Assembly: GCA_964547995.1 (NCBI GenBank)
Contig: CAZJRB010000029.1
Location: 1 to 61,707, forward strand
DNA length: 61,707 nucleotides
Direction: 5' to 3'
Source of the DNA: CAZJRB01 sp964547995
GTDB taxonomy: Bacteria; Planctomycetota; Planctomycetia; Pirellulales; Thermoguttaceae
Positions 1 to 8,750 of the stretch are shown one piece after another (the stretch's first letter is position 1; every line of letters begins with the position of its first letter). Below the pieces are notes generated by a model, which had not been told where the DNA came from, ran no database searches, and saw only the letters and a list, made by a program, of their open reading frames with translations. A program made the position numbers and the translations under genes.

Positions 1-2
1 CC

Positions 3-2027
3 GCAACGGTTGCCGCCGCCGTGCTGGTGGTCGTCTTGACACAAAACGTCGACCGGTCGGAGTTCGACAAACTTGCGGTTGCGCCAACCGAGTCGACCAC
101 CGGTGAGGAGTGGAAGGAGGATATTGCCGCAGCACCCCCGGCGGCGCCCGGGTCGGCGGTCGACGGCGTGGAAACCGTAGACGAAATGCTGGAAACGCCG
201 GAAGAACCGGCGATGGGAGAGAAACCGGCGGGCCGCGAAATCGCGACCAGGAGCGGCGAAGCGACCGCCGGGGACGAGCCGGGTGCGGTTGACGAGGGTA
301 TTGCGACCGAGGAACGCCTTCGGGCAGATCGCACCGTTGAGAAAGAAGCTACAAAGAAACACAAGGAAAACGTTGTCGCCGGCACGGTTGCCCGTGGACT
401 CGAGGAGCCTGCCATACCGCCGACGACACCGCCGGCGATAGCGAAGGTCGGGCAAGCGCCGGACACATGGAAACCTGTTACGGCACCTTCCGTCACGGAG
501 AAGCCGGCCTCCGCCGGGCCGGAGAGTCGAGCATTTGCCCACAAAAAATTGGCCGACCGGAGACCGGCCGACGAGGAACAGGCGGTAAAACTCCCGGCGC
601 CGGAGCCGCCGCCGCTGGAACGGCTCGCCGGCGATCAGGCCGCGAAGGCCGCTCAAGCGTCCACGGCTGCTCCGGCGGGCACCATGGAGCCGCGCCGGTC
701 GGTCCCACCTGAGAAAGCACCCAGGAAAGGCGCCGCTCCGTCGCCCGAAGTCATGGTTGCTACCCCCGGACCTCCTGCTCCCGCAGCCACCCAACCTGCT
801 CCGGCGCCTGGTCGTCCGGGCTCCGGACCGGGTTTGAGCCGCCTCGCCATGAAGAGCCAAGATGCGGCCGGTGCCGGCGAAGCACTTCGCGGGCACGGCT
901 ACAAAATGGGTGGACGTCAAGCCGGCCAAGGACAAGAAGCCCCGGCCGCCATCTCCGAGAGGGTGGTGGTCGACATCAACGTTGGTGGCCTCGGTTCGTT
1001 CCGCGACGTTCTGGCAAAGAACGGCGTTACCATAGCGGCCAGCGGCCGCCAAGCAAATGTCGCAGAGTATTTCGCTTACAATCGGGCGAAGGCAAAGCAG
1101 GGTGGTGCTCAAACAGAAGTGAAGCAAGACCTTGACGGACAGGCGCCCGGCGGCATGGTGCTGGCCGATGCGGACGAGGCCGTCGGCCGGGAGTTGCTCG
1201 TGCTGGTCGAGGGGACGCAGGCCCAACTCGATGCGGCCCTTGCCCAGATGCGGAGGGATCCGGAGTTTCGGGTCATCGAACAAGCGATCCCGGCCGAAGA
1301 AGACGCGGCAGAGGCGGCGTTGGCCGCAAAGCGGCATACGCAGCGCAAGGTGACCGGCAAGAGCGGTCCCGCAATGCCCGGGAAGGCTGAACCGTTGCAG
1401 ACTGCCCGGGATGGCGCCTTATTCGGAGCGCAGCGACTCGACGAGAACGCATCCGGCCGGATCCGCCCGTTCGGTGGCGGCGCCGGCGGCGGAATGGGCC
1501 AGGCGTTTCGAGCCCGAGACAACGGGAAACCGGCCGAACCGGCTCGGCTGGAAAAGGCCGCGAAGACCACGGTGGACAAACTTGCGGAAGAGGCCGTTCC
1601 CAACAATGCACCGGCCGACCGAACCGAACCGGCCGACCGAACCGAACCAGCCGGAGAACAATCCGTGGCGGCCAACGAACTCGACCGCGCAACCGGGGTC
1701 GAGAAGGACCGGGCCGACGGCAGCCGCGAGTCGGCCGAAAGCGGGAAAGCGGAGGAGAAGAAGAAAAGCGAAGATGCCAAGGGGAAGCATCGCGAGAAAC
1801 GGTCCAAGCGGCCGGCGCCGAGGTATCGCACACTGTTCGTCATTCGCCTGATTCCCCTACAGAATGTTCCCGCCGACGCCTCGATCGTGGGGAAGGACGC
1901 CGCGAAGGACGCAGCGAAGGCCGCCCGAATGCTCGAGGTCGAAGCGGCCCAGGAACCCGCCGCTGATGCCTTTGCTGCTCCCGCGGAAGCGGCCCCCGCC
2001 GCTGCCGGAGCCCCCGCGGCCAAATAA
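3..2027 (+). CDS. C-terminal part of anti-sigma-like membrane protein (5' end outside window)
   Basis: The reading frame is open from the first complete codon, so the gene begins left of the window. The visible protein starts inside a hydrophobic helix (about A-T-V-A-A-A-V-L-V-V-V-L), which fits a single transmembrane segment. A long Ala/Pro/Glu/Lys-rich linker follows. A more ordered region around residues 310-425 contains VVVDINVGG and ELLVLVEGTQ, and near the end comes RTLFVIRL. Planctomycete anti-sigma-like proteins commonly have this layout: short cytoplasmic N-terminus, one helix, long extracytoplasmic tail ending in such beta-rich segments. Part of the tail is a direct repeat, DRTEPA twice, near 1617-1650. 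The anti-sigma assignment is inference; the N-terminal sigma-binding part is not visible. Confidence 0.6.
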   Translation, partial: ATVAAAVLVVVLTQNVDRSEFDKLAVAPTESTTGEEWKEDIAAAPPAAPGSAVDGVETVDEMLETPEEPAMGEKPAGREIATRSGEATAGDEPGAVDEGIATEERLRADRTVEKEATKKHKENVVAGTVARGLEEPAIPPTTPPAIAKVGQAPDTWKPVTAPSVTEKPASAGPESRAFAHKKLADRRPADEEQAVKLPAPEPPPLERLAGDQAAKAAQASTAAPAGTMEPRRSVPPEKAPRKGAAPSPEVMVATPGPPAPAATQPAPAPGRPGSGPGLSRLAMKSQDAAGAGEALRGHGYKMGGRQAGQGQEAPAAISERVVVDINVGGLGSFRDVLAKNGVTIAASGRQANVAEYFAYNRAKAKQGGAQTEVKQDLDGQAPGGMVLADADEAVGRELLVLVEGTQAQLDAALAQMRRDPEFRVIEQAIPAEEDAAEAALAAKRHTQRKVTGKSGPAMPGKAEPLQTARDGALFGAQRLDENASGRIRPFGGGAGGGMGQAFRARDNGKPAEPARLEKAAKTTVDKLAEEAVPNNAPADRTEPADRTEPAGEQSVAANELDRATGVEKDRADGSRESAESGKAEEKKKSEDAKGKHREKRSKRPAPRYRTLFVIRLIPLQNVPADASIVGKDAAKDAAKAARMLEVEAAQEPAADAFAAPAEAAPAAAGAPAAK

Positions 2028-2381
2028 TCCCGCCGGGCATCGACAGGTTTTCCCCCGCCACGGCCGATTTTCGGGAGGATTCCTTCACCGCCGGAACGCT
2101 CGTTTCGTGCAGTGATTTGGCCGGATGCAGGCATCTTGTCCCCGTTTGTGGTCGGCCCCGCTGGATGATCTTGCGAAAGCTGCGGTAGAATGGCCCGGTC
2201 AAGAGGGTGCTCCAACGCAAGTTCGGCAATTTACGACCTCCATAAAGCCGCGACCGTTGGTCGCGCCGAACACGGATCGCAGCGGTTTTCAACAGCGCTT
2301 GGCGCGACCAACGGTCGCGGCTTTGTGGGAACCGCGCACATCCCGGTGATTTTCATCTCATCAAAGACAGGAACTCGACCC
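2028..2381. repeat. Intergenic region with a perfect 24-bp inverted repeat
   Basis: No gene is seen here. Positions 2244-2267 and 2301-2324 are perfect reverse complements of 24 bases, separated by 33 bases. The arm core is CGACCGTTGGTCGCG, itself nearly palindromic. The element sits just upstream of the gene starting at 2382. It could be a REP-like palindrome, or its transcript could form a strong hairpin. Confidence 0.85.
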
Positions 2382-3164
2382 ATGGACGAACACGCCCCCG
2401 AGAGCATGACAGCGGAGGAGCTGCCGGTCGTCGAAGAGACCTCGACCGAATATCTGGGCCGCTGGAACCGGCTGATTAGCACGACCAACTGGGAAAAAGG
2501 CCGGATCATCTCCGGGTGGCGCAAGGCCCTGATCGCGGCCGATGTCCCGGCGGAAAGCCACACCGATGAGGCGTGGAGCCGGCGCGTCGGGAACATCTCC
2601 CCGCAACACGTCGGCCGGCTGCGGCGGGTGTATCAGAGGTTTGGCGACGTCTACGACGGGTACAAAGGGCTCTATTGGAGCCATTTTCAGGCCGCGCTCG
2701 ATTGGCCCGACCCCGAACTATGGCTCGAGGGGGCCGTGCAAAACGGCTGGTCGGTGAACCAGATGCGGAACCAGCGCTGGGAGGCAATCGGCGCACCGCC
2801 CGACAAAAAGCCGAGGCCGGAAGACATCATCGCGACCGAACTCGATGAAGACGTGTTCGCCGGGATCGACGGCGACGTGCCGGAGACGATCAGCGGCAGC
2901 GTCAGCGAGGTGCAACCGGACGACGGGTTCGACGAATCGCCCCTCAGCGAAGCGAATTCCCTGGCGGCGTCGGCGGAAGTCGATCCGCTCCGCCCGTTCG
3001 AGGATATCCCCTCCTTGCCGTCCGACTTGAACGAGGCGTTCGAGGCGTTCAAGCTGGCGATCCTCGCCCACAAGGTGGCCGGCTGGCGCGACATTTCTTG
3101 CGACGACGTCCTGGTAGTGCTCAATGCCCTGAAGCAACTCGCCCTGGCCCCGGCGGAAAGCTAA
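2382..3164 (+). CDS. Conserved hypothetical protein, acidic
   Basis: A 260-residue soluble protein with no signal peptide or membrane segment. The ATG at 2382 is chosen because AGGAAC lies about 8 bases upstream. The same frame is open further upstream, but that part runs through the inverted repeat. The N-terminal 130 residues are rich in Trp and Arg (YLGRWNRLIS, NWEKGRIISGWRKAL, HVGRLRRVYQRFG) and look helical. The middle (about residues 140-205) is acidic and probably disordered, and the C-terminus is again helical. I do not recognise the family. The Trp/Arg helices could contact nucleic acid, but this is speculation. Confidence 0.7.
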   Translation: MDEHAPESMTAEELPVVEETSTEYLGRWNRLISTTNWEKGRIISGWRKALIAADVPAESHTDEAWSRRVGNISPQHVGRLRRVYQRFGDVYDGYKGLYWSHFQAALDWPDPELWLEGAVQNGWSVNQMRNQRWEAIGAPPDKKPRPEDIIATELDEDVFAGIDGDVPETISGSVSEVQPDDGFDESPLSEANSLAASAEVDPLRPFEDIPSLPSDLNEAFEAFKLAILAHKVAGWRDISCDDVLVVLNALKQLALAPAES

Positions 3165-3292
3165 ACCAAAGGCCGTCGCCAATGGGATAGCTTAAGGTTC
3201 GAGAGGGGTACCCGCCGGTTGACAGCAGATCAAGCCGCCGATAGACTAATAGCGTTGGAGAATGGACCAATCAATATGTTAAGGCTCAAGAA

Positions 3293-3781
3293 ATGCCCAC
3301 TCCACAAGAAAAGAAACAGCAGTCACTCAAGCACGACTGCCGGAATTGCTACGGCGAGAATGATAAATCGTCGCGCAAGTCGATCCGCCGCCGCAAGGCG
3401 ATGGTGAATCGCTCGTTCCGTCGCAAAGTAAGACAAAGCCTTTTGGATTCCATCGACGATCCAGACTCCCTTAACGGCAACGTCAATTCGGTGGGCCGAA
3501 CGGATTGGAAGAAGGCCCCCGACAAACCCCTTGGCGAACATCTCCGCAACGAATTAGTCTCCGAAATCATTGATCGTGTTCGGGTCGCCTCACGGTCCAA
3601 CGAACGGTTCCTCGATGTTCTCGAAGCGCAACTAACGGACACCAACATGCCGCCGCAAGCACTTCAGGTCATCATGCGACAACTTCGCGGTATTGTTCTT
3701 GCGAGATGGTCAACGTCGGTGGACATCGATTATGATACGGCTAGAGTAATCGCTGACACGCTGAATCGTATTGAGCCCTAA
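3293..3781 (+). CDS. Hypothetical protein upstream of RelBE-type module
   Basis: A 162-residue ORF that starts with a Lys/Arg-rich segment (KSSRKSIRRRKAMVNR) followed by a region predicted helical. No membrane segment or known motif is recognised. It ends 16 bases before the antitoxin start at 3798, so it may share a transcript with the toxin-antitoxin genes. Base composition is lower in GC than the flanking genes, like the toxin-antitoxin pair, which suggests that all three belong to one acquired segment. No convincing ribosome binding site is seen. Confidence 0.5.
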   Translation: MPTPQEKKQQSLKHDCRNCYGENDKSSRKSIRRRKAMVNRSFRRKVRQSLLDSIDDPDSLNGNVNSVGRTDWKKAPDKPLGEHLRNELVSEIIDRVRVASRSNERFLDVLEAQLTDTNMPPQALQVIMRQLRGIVLARWSTSVDIDYDTARVIADTLNRIEP

Positions 3782-3797
3782 CCAAGAGATCCGACCG

Positions 3798-3998
3798 ATG
3801 AGCACTATACCTGAGCTGCATCCTCAATTTGTCATCGATTCAGAAGGCCATAAGAAGGCCGTGATCTTGAGCGTGGAGGAATACGAGGAACTCCTTGAGG
3901 ACCTGTCTGATCTTGCAGTTGTCGCAGAACGACAAGGCGAGAAAACCGTTTCTCACGAGGATCTCATGAAAGAGCTGAAGCAAGATGGATCCATTTGA
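3798..3998 (+). CDS. RelB/Phd-like antitoxin
   Basis: A 66-residue protein of the short antitoxin type. FVIDSEGHKKAVILSVEEYEEL fits the N-terminal DNA-binding fold of Phd/YefM-like antitoxins, with the typical 'sv-eeyeel' helix. The C-terminal tail LMKELKQDGSI resembles the toxin-binding tail of RelB proteins. The ATG at 3798 is preferred over an upstream TTG because the family starts just before the 'peLHPQF' strand. Its 3' end overlaps the toxin start by 14 bases, giving the usual antitoxin-first, coupled order. It is expected to neutralise the toxin and repress the promoter. Confidence 0.85.
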   Translation: MSTIPELHPQFVIDSEGHKKAVILSVEEYEELLEDLSDLAVVAERQGEKTVSHEDLMKELKQDGSI

Positions 3999-4248
3999 GA
4001 TTCAGTGGAGAAACTCGGCTACTAGAGAGTTGAGACGACTCGACAGGCAACTGATCCCAAGAGTGCTTGAAGTAATCGGGCAACTGTCAGAGAATCCGTT
4101 CCCTGCTGGCGCGAGAAAACTACAGGGCTCAGAGCGTACCTACCGCATTCGAATTGGCGATTATCGGGTAATCTATGAAGTCCGCGAAGAAACTCGGGTT
4201 ATCATTATTGCCCGTGTTCGTCATCGAAAAGATGCTTACAGGCAATAG
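3985..4248 (+). CDS. RelE/ParE-family toxin
   Basis: An 87-residue basic protein. The pattern KLQGSERTYRIRIGDYRVIYEV in the middle and RHRKDAYR at the end are the classic RelE-superfamily strands. The family includes ribosome-dependent mRNA interferases (RelE) and gyrase inhibitors (ParE). The basic residues near the C-terminus, His-Arg-Lys and Tyr85-Arg86, match the usual RelE active-site region, so mRNA cleavage is more likely than gyrase inhibition. The gene overlaps the antitoxin by 14 bases. Length is normal for the family and it looks intact. Confidence 0.88.
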   Translation: MDPFEIQWRNSATRELRRLDRQLIPRVLEVIGQLSENPFPAGARKLQGSERTYRIRIGDYRVIYEVREETRVIIIARVRHRKDAYRQ

Positions 4249-4348
4249 CGATTGAACGATCCGGCAAATCGGAACGAACACGCTGGGGTGATGCTTGCCA
4301 ACTGCGTGGAAGCATCCTGCGGGCTTGCCCGGCCGGTTACCCTTGCCG

Positions 4349-4834
4349 TCAACTCTTTGCCGCGTACAGTTCCGCGTATTCGAGCGACCAGATGTCGATC
4401 ATCTGCGTAAACGAGGTCAGGTCGACCTCGATGAGGCGTTGGTAGTGATTGCGGCGGAACAGCTCCTTGTTGCGGACGGTGGCCTTGGCCGCCAGGTCGA
4501 GGACCTTGTACTCGGACATGGGGCGGACGACCATCTCCAGCCGGCTGAAGTAGTTGGTACGGCCTTCGGAGCGTGTAATATCGACGTCGTCGCGGCTGAT
4601 GGCCGCCCCCCACCCCTTGTCGCTGACGATCGTCTCGAAGCGGAAGCCGGGGAGGTTCTCGGCGACTTGCCGCAGGCAACGCTCGATTTGCTCGGAGAGT
4701 TCGAGGCGGTATTGGGAGTGGAGCCTTTGGAGTTCCTGTTCGTTGATGGCTTTTTCGGCCTCGGCGCGGGCGCGGGCGTCGCCTCTCCTTTGGCCCCGTT
4801 CAATCGCTTTTTGGAGTCGTTCGTTGAAGTCCAT
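4349..4834 (-). CDS. Conserved hypothetical protein downstream of tex
   Basis: A 161-residue protein starting MDFNERL. The ATG at 4834 is preferred over a GTG three codons upstream. The first 60 residues form a charged helical, possibly coiled-coil region (ALQKAIERGQRR-type pattern, QRLHSQYRLELSEQIERCL). The C-terminal half is mixed alpha/beta with GWGAAISRDD and RLEMVVRPMSEY. No catalytic motif is visible. It begins 13 bases after the tex stop codon, so the two are likely co-transcribed. It looks like a lineage-specific planctomycete family of unknown function. Confidence 0.7.
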   Translation of the reverse strand: MDFNERLQKAIERGQRRGDARARAEAEKAINEQELQRLHSQYRLELSEQIERCLRQVAENLPGFRFETIVSDKGWGAAISRDDVDITRSEGRTNYFSRLEMVVRPMSEYKVLDLAAKATVRNKELFRRNHYQRLIEVDLTSFTQMIDIWSLEYAELYAAKS

Positions 4835-4847
4835 GGCACACACGGCA

Positions 4848-7800
4848 CTAATCGTTTTTGGTATCGTCCGGTTTGACTTCGCCGGCTGCTTCGTCCGGTT
4901 TGGTTTCGCTCTTGGTTTCGTCCGGTTTGGTTTCGTTCTTGGGTTTGTCCGGTTTGGTTTCGCTTTTGGTTTCGTCTTGTTTGATTTCGCTCTTGGTTTC
5001 GTCTTGTTTCTCTTCGGCGTTTTGCTCCTTTTCTTGATAGAATTGCATGAGGTGGCCGAAGGTTCGCATGGGTTCGTCGCCGGTCTTCATGGCGTCGCTG
5101 ATGGGAGTGACCGGTTTTGCCCGGTGCCGGGTTTGATATCCCTTCGGCGGTCCTTTTCGTCCGGCGGCTGTTTTTCCCCTTGCCGGCCGGTCCCGGCGTT
5201 CTTTTGCTCGCTGTTTGGGGCGTTGCCGGCGGCCCTTGTCTTGTTGTTTTGCCTTTTCGGTGTCGGCTGTTTTGCCTTCCGTTTTTCCGCGGCGCCCGCG
5301 CCGGGGGCGCTCGGACCCGGGCTTGATCATGGTTAGCGACACCCGGCGCCGCTGCCGGTCGACGTCGACCACCCAGACCTTGACGATGTCGCCCACCGCA
5401 ACCACCTCGTGCGGATCGCGGACGAACTTGTCGGCCAGTTGGCTTACGTGGACCAGGCCGCTGTCGTGCATGCCGATATCGACGAAGCAGCCGAAGTCGA
5501 CCACGTTGAGCACGGTTCCGGTCAGTTCCATGCCGGAATTGAGGTCTTCGAGTTTCAGGACGCCCTGTTTGAAGACGGGGGCGGGGAGGCCCTCGCGCGG
5601 ATCGCGTCCCGGCCGGGCCAACTGCCCCAGGATGTCGCCGAGCAACAGGGTGCCGACCTGCAATTCCACAGCCAACTTCTCCGCGTCGACTTTGCCGGCC
5701 TGTTCAGCCAGGCCGGCCGACTTTTCCTTGTTGGCCAGGTCGGCCGGCGCGAAGCCCAGCTTTTCGAGCACGCGCGTTGTCGTCTCGTAGCTTTCCGGGT
5801 GGATCCAGGTGGCATCGAGCGGCATATCCCCGTTCTTGATCTTCAGGAACCCGGCCGCCTGGACGAACGTCGCTTCGCCGAAGCCGGGCACCTCGCGCAA
5901 CTGCTGGCGATTGCGGAAGGGGCCGTGCTCGCGCCGGTGTTCATGGACGCGCCGGGCGGTCAACTGATTCAGGCCCGACACGTAGCGCAGCAGCGCCGGG
6001 CTGGCCGTGTTCACGTCGACCCCTACGTAGTTGACGCACGATTCGACCACGTCGTCGAGCGAGGATCGCAGGTGCTTGGCCTTGACGTCATGTTGGTAGA
6101 GCCCGACGCCGATGTTGGCCGGGTCGATCTTGACCAGCTCGCTCAGCGGGTCCTGCAACCTGCGCCCGATGGAAATGGCTCCTCGCAGGGTGGCGTCGTA
6201 GTGGGGGAATTCCTCGCGGCCGGTGCGGCTGGTCGAGTAGACGCTTGCGCCTGCCTCGTTGACGATCACGTAGGCAACATCCCGGCCTTTCAGCTCCCCG
6301 GCGAGCAGCTCGGCGAAAAAGTCTTCCGTCTCCCGGCATGCCGTGCCGTTGCCGATGACGACCACCGTAAGCTGGAAACCGTCGACCAGCTCGACGACCT
6401 TCTGCCGGGCGCTCTCACGGCGTTCCGTCTTGCCGACGAGATAGATGACGTCGTGGGCCAGCACATTGCCGAACTGGTCCAGCGCGGCCAGCTTGCAGCC
6501 GCTCTTGAAGCCGGGATCGACGGCCAGGACCCGGCGGTCGTGAATCGGGGGTTGCAGGAGGAGATTGCGGAGATTTCGGGCGAATACTTCTACCGCGTGG
6601 ACTTCGGCCCGGTCGGTCAGCTCGCGGCGGATCTCGCGTTCCAGGCTGGGTAAGATCAGCCGGGTGAGGGCATCTCGGGCACAACCGCGCAGGTATTCGG
6701 CATGGGGGTGTTCCTCGGGGATCACTTCGTCAAGCGCCGCGTACATGGCCTCGAGATCGGCTTCAGTCCTTACGCGCAGCACTTTCGCCCGCTCCCCGCG
6801 GTTGATCGCCAGGACGCGATGGTGCGGGATCTTCTTGATTTCTTCGGTGTAGTCGAAGTAATCCTGGAAGGCCTTGATCTTCTTCTCTTCCGTCTTTTTC
6901 TTTTTCAGCTCGCGTTTGGTGAGTTTGGGTCGGCGGGGCGGTTTCGGCTTAGTCGCCGCTGCAGGTCTTACCTCGGCCGCCGCCGCCGGCTCGGCTTCGA
7001 TCTCAACAGGTTTCTTGTCGGGCACAGCGGCTGCTTCGGCCGGCTTCTCCGAACTCGCGGTCAACTCCTCAGAAGACTCGGCCGAGGACCCCGCTGGAGG
7101 ATCGGCATGAGACTCATTGTCCGGGCATGAGGGGTTCTCGTCGTCTGGATTTGTGGAGTCGTCATTACCCGGACTTGCGGGATTCTCTGTACCCGGGTTT
7201 CCGGGGTTCTCGTTGCCCGGATTTGCGGGATTCTCGTTGTTCGGTTCTTTTTTACTTGCTTCGGAGCGGTCTTCGGACGTCTCCGTTTGCCGGGCCGGCG
7301 GCGATTCGTCCTGTGAGGTGTTCTGTGATTCTTCCGGGGGCTCTTTCGCAGGTGTTTTCGCAGCTTCGGCGGGTTTTTCCGCCTTCTCGGAGTCTTTCGT
7401 GCTCTTGGCCTCTTTGGCTTTGTCGACCGGTTTTCCGATTTCGCCGATTCCGGTGCAGACGAATTTTCCGGTGCGTTGGAAGACATCGCGGAGCTTTTGG
7501 CGGAGGTCGGCCCGTTCGCTGAACTGCTCGGCGAGTATGTGGCCGGCCCCGAGCAGGGCGTCGGCGGCCGTGGGGATTTGTCGGTCGGTGCTGACAAAAT
7601 CGGCCGCCCGGGCGTCCAAATCGGAACAAGCCGGATCGGCTTCGAGGATTTCGCGGGCCAGCGGCTCGAGCCCTCGAGATCGTGCCATTGTGGCCAGCGT
7701 CTGTTTCTTCGGCTTGTAGGGCAGGTAGAGGTCTTCGAGTCGCTTTGTCGTTGAGGCCGAACGGATATGTTTGGTCAGTTCGTCGGTCAGTTTGCCCTGC

Positions 7801-8042
7801 GACTCGATGGAACGGAGAATCGTCTCCTTCCGGTCGGCCAGTTGGCGGACTTTGGCAAGCCGGGCTTGGATCTGGCGGATTTGCTCCTCGTCGAGCCCGC
7901 CCGTCCCGTCTTTGCGGTAGCGAGTGATGAAGGGGACTGTGTTCCCGTCATCCAGTAACTCAACCACGGCTTGGACTTGTTGCAGCGGGACATTCAGGCC
8001 ACGGGCCACGTGCCTCAAGTCAATCGTTACCGTACCAGCCAT
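4848..8042 (-). CDS. tex: Tex-family RNA-binding transcription accessory protein, extended
   Basis: The architecture is that of Tex: an N-terminal helical region (residues 1-215, with FITRYRKDGTGGLDEEQI), a YqgF/RNase H-like domain around 480-640 (LAVDPGFKSGCKLAALD), helix-hairpin-helix segments around 690-780 (VDVNTASPALL, VPGFGEATF), and an S1 RNA-binding domain around 850-925 (GTVLNVVDFGCFVDIG, GLVHVSQLADKFV). Tex proteins are usually about 720-780 residues; this one is 1064. The excess is a low-complexity insert at about 220-390 (Glu/Lys/Ala plus NENPGNPG-type repeats) and a Lys/Arg/Gly-rich tail ending in KPDETKSET repeats. Tex is thought to bind RNA and act in transcription or translation recovery. 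Confidence 0.93.
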   Translation of the reverse strand: MAGTVTIDLRHVARGLNVPLQQVQAVVELLDDGNTVPFITRYRKDGTGGLDEEQIRQIQARLAKVRQLADRKETILRSIESQGKLTDELTKHIRSASTTKRLEDLYLPYKPKKQTLATMARSRGLEPLAREILEADPACSDLDARAADFVSTDRQIPTAADALLGAGHILAEQFSERADLRQKLRDVFQRTGKFVCTGIGEIGKPVDKAKEAKSTKDSEKAEKPAEAAKTPAKEPPEESQNTSQDESPPARQTETSEDRSEASKKEPNNENPANPGNENPGNPGTENPASPGNDDSTNPDDENPSCPDNESHADPPAGSSAESSEELTASSEKPAEAAAVPDKKPVEIEAEPAAAAEVRPAAATKPKPPRRPKLTKRELKKKKTEEKKIKAFQDYFDYTEEIKKIPHHRVLAINRGERAKVLRVRTEADLEAMYAALDEVIPEEHPHAEYLRGCARDALTRLILPSLEREIRRELTDRAEVHAVEVFARNLRNLLLQPPIHDRRVLAVDPGFKSGCKLAALDQFGNVLAHDVIYLVGKTERRESARQKVVELVDGFQLTVVVIGNGTACRETEDFFAELLAGELKGRDVAYVIVNEAGASVYSTSRTGREEFPHYDATLRGAISIGRRLQDPLSELVKIDPANIGVGLYQHDVKAKHLRSSLDDVVESCVNYVGVDVNTASPALLRYVSGLNQLTARRVHEHRREHGPFRNRQQLREVPGFGEATFVQAAGFLKIKNGDMPLDATWIHPESYETTTRVLEKLGFAPADLANKEKSAGLAEQAGKVDAEKLAVELQVGTLLLGDILGQLARPGRDPREGLPAPVFKQGVLKLEDLNSGMELTGTVLNVVDFGCFVDIGMHDSGLVHVSQLADKFVRDPHEVVAVGDIVKVWVVDVDRQRRRVSLTMIKPGSERPRRGRRGKTEGKTADTEKAKQQDKGRRQRPKQRAKERRDRPARGKTAAGRKGPPKGYQTRHRAKPVTPISDAMKTGDEPMRTFGHLMQFYQEKEQNAEEKQDETKSEIKQDETKSETKPDKPKNETKPDETKSETKPDEAAGEVKPDDTKND
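4866..5035. repeat. Tandem repeat encoding the Tex C-terminal KPDETKSE tail
   Basis: On the plus strand the units read as variations of TTTGGTTTCGTCCGG and TCTTGGTTTCG. On the coding (minus) strand they give tandem K-x-D-E-T-K-S-E peptides at the end of Tex. Imperfect repeat copies suggest slippage-driven length variation between strains. Confidence 0.75.
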
Positions 8043-8289
8043 ACTTTGCCTAAACTGCCAGATAAACCGCTACTTTGCGGAAGACCGGTGTGTCTGTTGC
8101 CATCGCGCCAGCAATGCCAGCGGGAAAAAACCTTATTCTCCACCAAATAGATCAAACCCGCAAGATGCCTCAAGCCGATAGACGAAACATCCGACAGGGT
8201 GGGCACAAGATCGAGCAGTTTGGCCCTAATCTCGGGGGGTACGTAGAAGCAAGGCCGAAGATAGGCAAACCAACCAAGGAATTTGTGCC

Positions 8290-8532
8290 ATGAACGCAAG
8301 CCATCTCCGTGTATATCACGGCCCCGAGACCGATCCCGTCGGCATTGCCCCTGCGCAAACCCGCCAAGACAACGTGACGGTTCCCTTGGCGGAGGTCCTG
8401 CCGCTGCTGGCCGACGCCGTCGAGTCGCAGCGGACATGGCTACGGGATTTCGACGACGACGAGGTCACGATCTCGATGGACCTCTACGACGTGCTTTTGG
8501 CGTACCGGCATTTCCGCCGCCCGGTTGCCTGA
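8290..8532 (+). CDS. Small conserved hypothetical protein
   Basis: An 80-residue acidic protein starting MNASHLRVYHG. The C-terminal part has RTWLRDFDDDEVTISMDLYDVLLAY, with a strongly acidic turn followed by a hydrophobic helix. It has no cysteines, signal peptide or membrane segment. The ATG at 8290 lies 247 bases from the divergent tex start, so the two genes probably share this promoter region. The acidic patch and size could fit a small adaptor, but no function is assigned. Confidence 0.6.
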   Translation: MNASHLRVYHGPETDPVGIAPAQTRQDNVTVPLAEVLPLLADAVESQRTWLRDFDDDEVTISMDLYDVLLAYRHFRRPVA

Positions 8533-8750
8533 ACAGAAATCACCCGACACACCATCCAGCCCGGCCCGCGCCGCCCGGGCTGTTCTCGTGCGCTCGTCTT
8601 GAGAATCTCCAAGGCTTAGTCTAAAACACTCTCTTAGAAGGCGCTCGACATCGACTACCCGTAGGTAGTAGAGCGAGCGTAGGGTGCGTAAAATGCACCC
8701 ACTCTGCTCGCACCTTAACGAATCCCCCATCCCCGTACGAAAGTCCTCTC

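Noticed and set aside
1109..2215. Minus-strand ORF opposite the anti-sigma-like gene
   Set aside because: Ser/Ala/Arg-rich, no motif; the plus frame is open from the window edge and has the ordered segments.
8075..8293. ORF of 72 codons before the small protein at 8290
   Set aside because: It overlaps the start of the supported gene, lacks a ribosome binding site and has no domain-like pattern.
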